From: Sinotaia quadrata
Lineage: Eukaryota; Mollusca; Gastropoda; Architaenioglossa; Viviparidae
Length of the DNA: 64,000 nucleotides
Direction of reading: 5' to 3'
NCBI GenBank assembly: GCA_028829895.1
Contig: CM054179.1
Coordinates: 41,929,617-41,993,616 of the forward strand
This document shows, piece after piece, positions 59,225 through 64,000 of the stretch. The notes beneath the pieces were generated by a model, which was given only the letters and a program-made list of their open reading frames with translations, had not been told where the DNA came from and made no database searches. A program made the position numbers and the translations under genes. Each line of letters opens with the position of its first letter. Positions within the stretch are counted from its first letter, which is position 1.

Positions 59225-59580
59225 AAGACATAGTGTGACGCTAACACCACCTAGTTAATGGCTATTATTATTATTAATAATTAACCATCTATAACTAATT
59301 ACAAATCATAAGAATCTTAATTTATGTTATTAATAATTCTCCAGCAGACACCACTCGCTTCTCTGACTTGGCAGATATGCGGGCGCTGTAAACATTTTCT
59401 CTCTTCCTCTACATTAAAGAAAAACATTTACCGTTACACAATATTTACGAATGCGGAAAACTTCTTACCAAAGGAGAAGATAAATCTATATTTCGCGAGC
59501 CCCCATCCATCCACTTTCTTCTCCAACATAAGATTATCAATATGGGTAAGAAGGTCAAAAATGTATTAAACAATCAAATG
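59225..59580 (+). mobile_element. Dispersed repeat family A, copy 4 (most complete)
   Basis: It contains all the family landmarks in order: ACACCACCTAGTTAATGG, TTATTAATAATTAA, ATGTTATTAATAATTCTCC, AGACACCACTCGC, GCAGATATGCGGGCGCTGTA, ACATTTACCGTTACACAATA, AACTTCTTACCAAAGGAGAA, CCATCCATCCACTTTC, ATTATCAATATGGGTAAGAA and GGTCAAAAATGTATTAAA. The internal segment duplicated at 45.6 kb is single here. Non-coding, with no clear terminal inverted repeats or target-site duplication seen. Confidence 0.78.
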
Positions 59581-60760
59581 TACAACATTTGGATATAATC
59601 TAAGTACACTGACCTTTACATTACTTCACAAAACTCTGGACAATCAATCATTTTATCCTAGCATAGACATAAGTAGTCGGTTAATCATAAATACATTATC
59701 AAATTCTTGGATATCATCACAGAAACGAGATTAGAGTTTCAGAGAAATAATTAGGTCAGTGTTCAATAATGGTGGCTGCCACAGGTACGTGTTTCATAAT
59801 CACGTGGTTTGTGTTAAGTCACTGCCTTTCATATTTAAGCAAGGTCCCATGGGTTCCTTTCTAGATGCAAATTACACAACTGCTCCAGAATCTTCAATGC
59901 ACTCTTCAATCACGCTGTAGAGAATCATCCTGAATTTCACGTGCACTATCAATCACAGTAGGAGGAATGTTCTTGATTTTCCATGCACGTTTACTCAACA
60001 CACCATGAGGAACATTCAAAGTAATCTTCATGAATTCTTGAGACCAACCTCAAGTCACAATTTCCGCCATATTGGTGCTTGAGTGGAATTCACAGGAATC
60101 AACTTACAGCAACACGCTTTACTGATAAGTTGATGTCAACACAGGATTCACACACCAATGTAATCTAGTAGAGTACAGTAGCCAACATAGCATGATGTGA
60201 CAAAAGAAAAAAAAAAGACTTGCTCTGCAAAAGTCAAATTAGGGCAGCACTAAATTTCAGGTATATTTCATTTCTAAACTGCTTTCTCTCTTACAAACAT
60301 TCTCAACCTTAAAAATCCTGCAACAATTTCGTTAGCCCAATACACACTGTCTTGGTTGGGGAATGGGAATCTTCTCTTCCCACGCCTATCTAAGTCTTTT
60401 GCACCTCGGCTCCCAACACCCTCTAATTAGGTAATAATATTTAGCAAGATATAAAACCTAGACTATGCTGTAAATGTAGCAGACGATCAAGTCACGTGTA
60501 CACTCTGACGGTGCCCTCTATCTATTACTAATTCTCAATATTTATCTTTAATAATTAATAATCACATTAATACAGGTGGGCAGTCACATGTATATGCAGC
60601 CCTAATTAGACGACTCTTCTCTAATTCCCAAAGTGCGGATCTTTCTGGCACTTTCAGAATATTATATATTTATACAAATCATCCTTCTGTCGCAGACAGA
60701 CAGCAAATGTATGAGAAATAATACATATCTTGTATTGCAATAATGTCTTTACTAATTTAT

Positions 60761-60762
<2 letters not shown>
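59581..60762. other. Unique sequence
   Basis: No supported exon or repeat. Confidence 0.5.
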
Positions 60763-60805
<43 letters not shown>

Positions 60806-60866
60806 GGATGGATGGATGGATGGATGGATGGATGGATGGATGGATGGATGGATGGATGGATGAATG
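60763..60866. repeat. (GATA)n-(GATG)n compound microsatellite
   Basis: About ten GATA units followed by about sixteen GATG units. Confidence 0.98.
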
Positions 60867-62145
60867 GATGGATCAAAAGTCTTAATACCGGTACTCTTCA
60901 TGAAATTTGTAACCTTTGACATGAACCATGCACCGTAGAGGTTTGTTCAGAGTAGTTTCAGCGCTGCTTGAAAAGTTGACATTTTCTGGTACGCTGTGAA
61001 ACATAACATGGGTGGGGGAAGATAAGTCTGCCGAAGCTTGTGATGCATGCCTTTCATTTTATATTGATCCTTACGTTCAAGCGAAGCGTGAATAACGTGT
61101 GAAAACACGATCGAACAGAAGCTGTTGTCATAACGCACAATTGTAAACATCAGTACTGCCCTGGCCCAACAGCGTTAGAATAATAAAGAACGCCATATTA
61201 GTCTTGTAAAAAAAAAAAAAAGAGAAAAGCGCGTGCAAATAATTTATAGGTAAAGTGAAGCTTGTGCAAATCTCCCCCCACCCACCACCACCACCCATCT
61301 TTTCTCAGTAAATGTTTTATCGTGACTGATGGAGCATGAAACTGTTTTTGATGTTTGTACATTGTTTTTATCCTTAAGGTGCAATATGCCTACAAGATTT
61401 GATTTGTTTGTTAGGAATACTGCCAGCAAAATCAATCTATAATACTACTTCAAATGTATTCTTGTTTTCAATAATATCGTTGGGTTTTCCTTTGCTTTTG
61501 TTTGTTAGGAATACTGCCAGCAAAGTCTATATATATTACTAGTTCAAATTATTTCTGTTTTCAAGAATATCGTGGTTTGTATTGCTTTATTAGAAAGCAA
61601 AGAACTCACTGTTTATCGCTTCTACGTAAACAAAATGCCTCGATATTTTTGAAGTTTCAAGAGGCATTGCAAGAAATTATAATTTGTCAAAATTTTGTTT
61701 GAAATAATCGGTACATGCCAAGCAAAATTGTACGTTTGTACGGCTGACCTTTTTCTTTTTCTTCTTTTTCTTCATTTTAGCGTCCCTTGCTGGAACCTTT
61801 CACTACATCGGTAGAGGTGATTACTTCAGCTAAAATAATTAGAGCAATTAGAGTATTAGTTCATCGGTACGGGTGACTGCTTTATCTGAAAGTTAAGTTT
61901 TTTATGGAAGAGCAGTTGCAAAAACACTACGGCACACTTGCAAATTAAGTTGCGGGAAATGCAACGAATTTAAAAACTAGGACGGCTCTTTTAATGAAAG
62001 ATATTTAGGAAGGTAACGAAATGTTTTGTTTCATTTCCTTTCTGCATTTCAGACACTGGTGATTAACCTAATAACGGTCGTCAGAAAAAAATAAATAAAA
62101 CAGACATACCAGCTATACAATATAACTGGGGTCAATATCGGTCAG
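60867..62145. other. Unique AT-rich sequence
   Basis: TTTGTTTGTTAGGAATACTGCCAGCAAA-type text is present twice (about 61400-61430 and 61498-61525), a partial duplication of about 100 bp. No gene. Confidence 0.5.
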
Positions 62146-62149
62146 ACAA

Positions 62150-62522
62150 GAAAAAACAAGCATTGTCTTCTCCTGTAAGTCAACAATCTTTATTGCTTTT
62201 CCACTAAACAAGCATTGTCTTCTCCTGTAAGTCAACGATCTTTATTGCTTTTCCACTAAACAAGCATTGTCTTCTCCTGTAAGTCAACGATCTTTATTGC
62301 TTTTCCACTAAACAAGCATTGTCTTCTCCTGTAAGTCAACGATCTTTATTGCTTTTCCACTAAACAAGCATTGTCTTCTCCTGTAAGTCAACAATCTTTA
62401 TTGCTTTTCCACTAAACAAGCATTGTCTTCTCCTGTAAGTCATCAATCTTTATTGCTTTTCCACTAAACAAGCATTGTCTTCTCCTGTAAGTCATCAATC
62501 TTTAGTGCTTTTCCACTAAAAC
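62150..62522. repeat. Minisatellite of about 52-54 bp, 7 copies
   Basis: AACAAGCATTGTCTTCTCCT, GTAAGTCAACAATCTTTATT, GCTTTTCCACTA. Single-base variation (GTCAACGATC, GTCATCAATC) marks neighbouring copies as more related to each other. Confidence 0.96.
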
Positions 62523-63290
62523 ACAATCTATCCAAGCATGCAGTGGTGTGCAGTTTGTAAAAATAAAAATCGAAACAAACAAGACACACTAAGCCCACAT
62601 GTGTCAGAGGATGTAATGCCTTCAAAGCTATCTTCACTATCAAGCAACGGCGCATGCGCAACTTGTTTAACTTCCTCATAGATGCAACACAACGAATTAG
62701 GTCTGTAAGATCAGTGATTGATCGTTATATACAGGTATTTACGTCATTAGTGCTTATTATTGCGAAACAATTAACCTTGCAGACGAGGAAGAAATAAGGA
62801 AGCGCCGCGGGTAATGGTTGTTGTTTTCATTATTTTAGTGAGAAGTAACGATCAATCTGCCTCTCTTTATAAACAGGTTTTAAAACTATACTGACTAGCA
62901 CAGTTCTCAACTGCTTCGGGGGCAGGTGTTCGCGTTAGGATTCAAGGAACTGTAACTCTTGTTAAGTTCTTCATCAGAGAACTTTACTTCTAAAGAATAA
63001 AACTAACCGTGTTGATAATTTAATGCCAAGCTGAAAACTAATCTTTTAACTAATTCTATTTCTTTGTCATTATTTCGAAGTGCCAGACAACTTATATCGC
63101 TAAGAAACACCTTTCTAACAAAAGGTTAAATATTCTTAGTTTTAGAAATCTGTAAATATAGAAACATCTTATCGATACATAGCAGGGAAGCATACATTAG
63201 CTGATTAGCGGGTTTTAAGTTTGTAATTACAATTGTGTATGGGTTTTATTTATTGCGCCTATAAACTATGTGTTATTTCACATTACTCTT
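62523..63290. other. Unique sequence
   Basis: No supported gene. Confidence 0.5.
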
Positions 63291-63294
63291 CTCT

Positions 63295-63515
63295 CTTCTT
63301 TCGTTCAATCATTTCTTTGTGTTATCTTCTCTTGTTTCGTTCAATCATTTCTTTGTGTTATCTTCTCTTCTTTCGTTCAATCATTGCTTTGTGTAATCTT
63401 CTCTTGTTTCGTTCAATCATTTCTTTGTGTTATCTTCTCTTCTTTCGTTCAATCATTGCTTTGTGTAATCTTCTCTCGTTTCGTTCAATCATTTCTTTGT
63501 GTTATCTTTTCTTTT
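63295..63515. repeat. 36-bp minisatellite in 72-bp dimers
   Basis: TTCGTTCAATCATTTCTTTG-TGTTATCTTCTCT alternates with TTCGTTCAATCATTGCTTTG-TGTAATCTTCTCT, six monomers. Plus-strand frames stay open because of the period. Confidence 0.95.
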
Positions 63516-64000
63516 ATTTATTAAAATCACGTATGATTTTTAGTTAATAAATACACAGGTACTGTCTTTTATGCCCATTTGTGTTTGTTGTGTATGAATG
63601 TGTTTGTATGTGTGTGTTTTAAGTTTGTTGATAAAAACTATTCCACTTTTGTATTTGCATTTACAACTTTTTATTAATTTGTTTACCTTTGACCTCTTTG
63701 AGCCCAAGTGATGCCTACCGTTAAATTCCAGTAAAACGAGACATAAATATGCACGGACATTTTATAAAGGACATGTGTGTCTACAGCCTAACAAAGAACT
63801 CCAAATGGGGTTCTCTTTGAAATCATCATACTCTCTACTTAAAAGTATGCTCGAGAAATAATCTGTGATATTTTTCTTTCTACTTTTCTTGCGAAATTTA
63901 ATCGTTTTGAAAGTTTAAATTTCAAATGAAAACATTAAAAAGCAAGATGTCAACAGCACTCACGTTAATCATTCTAAAATCTAAATTCTAAAAAAAGACC
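63516..64000. other. Unique AT-rich sequence to window end
   Basis: A short GT-rich patch at about 63575-63620. No gene. Confidence 0.5.

Overview
The window reads as animal nuclear DNA that is AT-rich, intergenic or intronic, and dominated by tandem repeats. There is no gene-dense stretch, no ribosome-binding-site or operon structure, no CRISPR array, no rRNA and no convincing tRNA. The packing of (GT)n, (GA)n, (GATA)n and (GAAA)n microsatellites with many different 22-85 bp minisatellites, plus low GC outside a few short islands, suggests a repeat-rich invertebrate. A mollusc-like genome is my best guess, but nothing here proves the taxon.

Only two places look like genuine protein-coding sequence, both on the minus strand. 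The first, at 32648-32888 (open further upstream), looks like an exon of a single-pass membrane protein: an acidic N-terminal region, a basic cluster, one hydrophobic helix, and then a good GTATGT donor. The second, at 54983-55140, looks like the last exon of another membrane protein: a strong polypyrimidine-AG acceptor, 51 codons, a TAA stop, and an AATAAA about 60 bp further on. A third, weaker candidate is a plus-strand exon at 47549-47844. The two better candidates are about 22 kb apart and cannot be neighbouring exons of one transcript in this order, because the upstream one ends in a stop.

Layout. 0-8 kb: 45-bp, 38-bp, 27-bp and 28-bp minisatellites with GT and TC microsatellites. 8-20 kb: a long GA tract, a 37-bp array, palindrome-bearing arrays at 11.1-11.6 kb, a CRE/TATA-like cluster at 11.6-11.9 kb, and 55-bp and 22-bp arrays (the last over 1 kb). 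20-30 kb: 32-, 42- and 48-bp arrays, a 0.7-kb pyrimidine-rich tract and 58-bp repeats. 30-41 kb: ATCT, GAAA, CA and GATA tracts, the membrane-protein exon and a G-quadruplex motif. 41-51 kb: degenerate 24-bp repeats, two dispersed elements side by side, and 58-, 41-, 42-, 35- and 30-bp arrays. 51-64 kb: further 36-58 bp arrays, the terminal-exon candidate and GATA/GATG.

Two dispersed, non-coding repeat families were found by comparing the window with itself. Family A has four copies: 3.5 and 59.2 kb in one orientation, 22.3 and 45.4 kb in the other. Family B has three: 10.2 and 44.5 kb in one orientation, 34.9 kb in the other. Family A carries an internal segment that is tandemly duplicated in one copy and appears to have seeded a separate array in another. 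No transposase or reverse transcriptase is visible, so both are non-autonomous or decayed. No functional multi-gene system can be supported here. The notable features are the number of unrelated minisatellites, their recurring dimeric structure, and an apparent excess of TGACGTCA palindromes. All repeat lengths, copy numbers and coordinates were read by eye and array borders are approximate.
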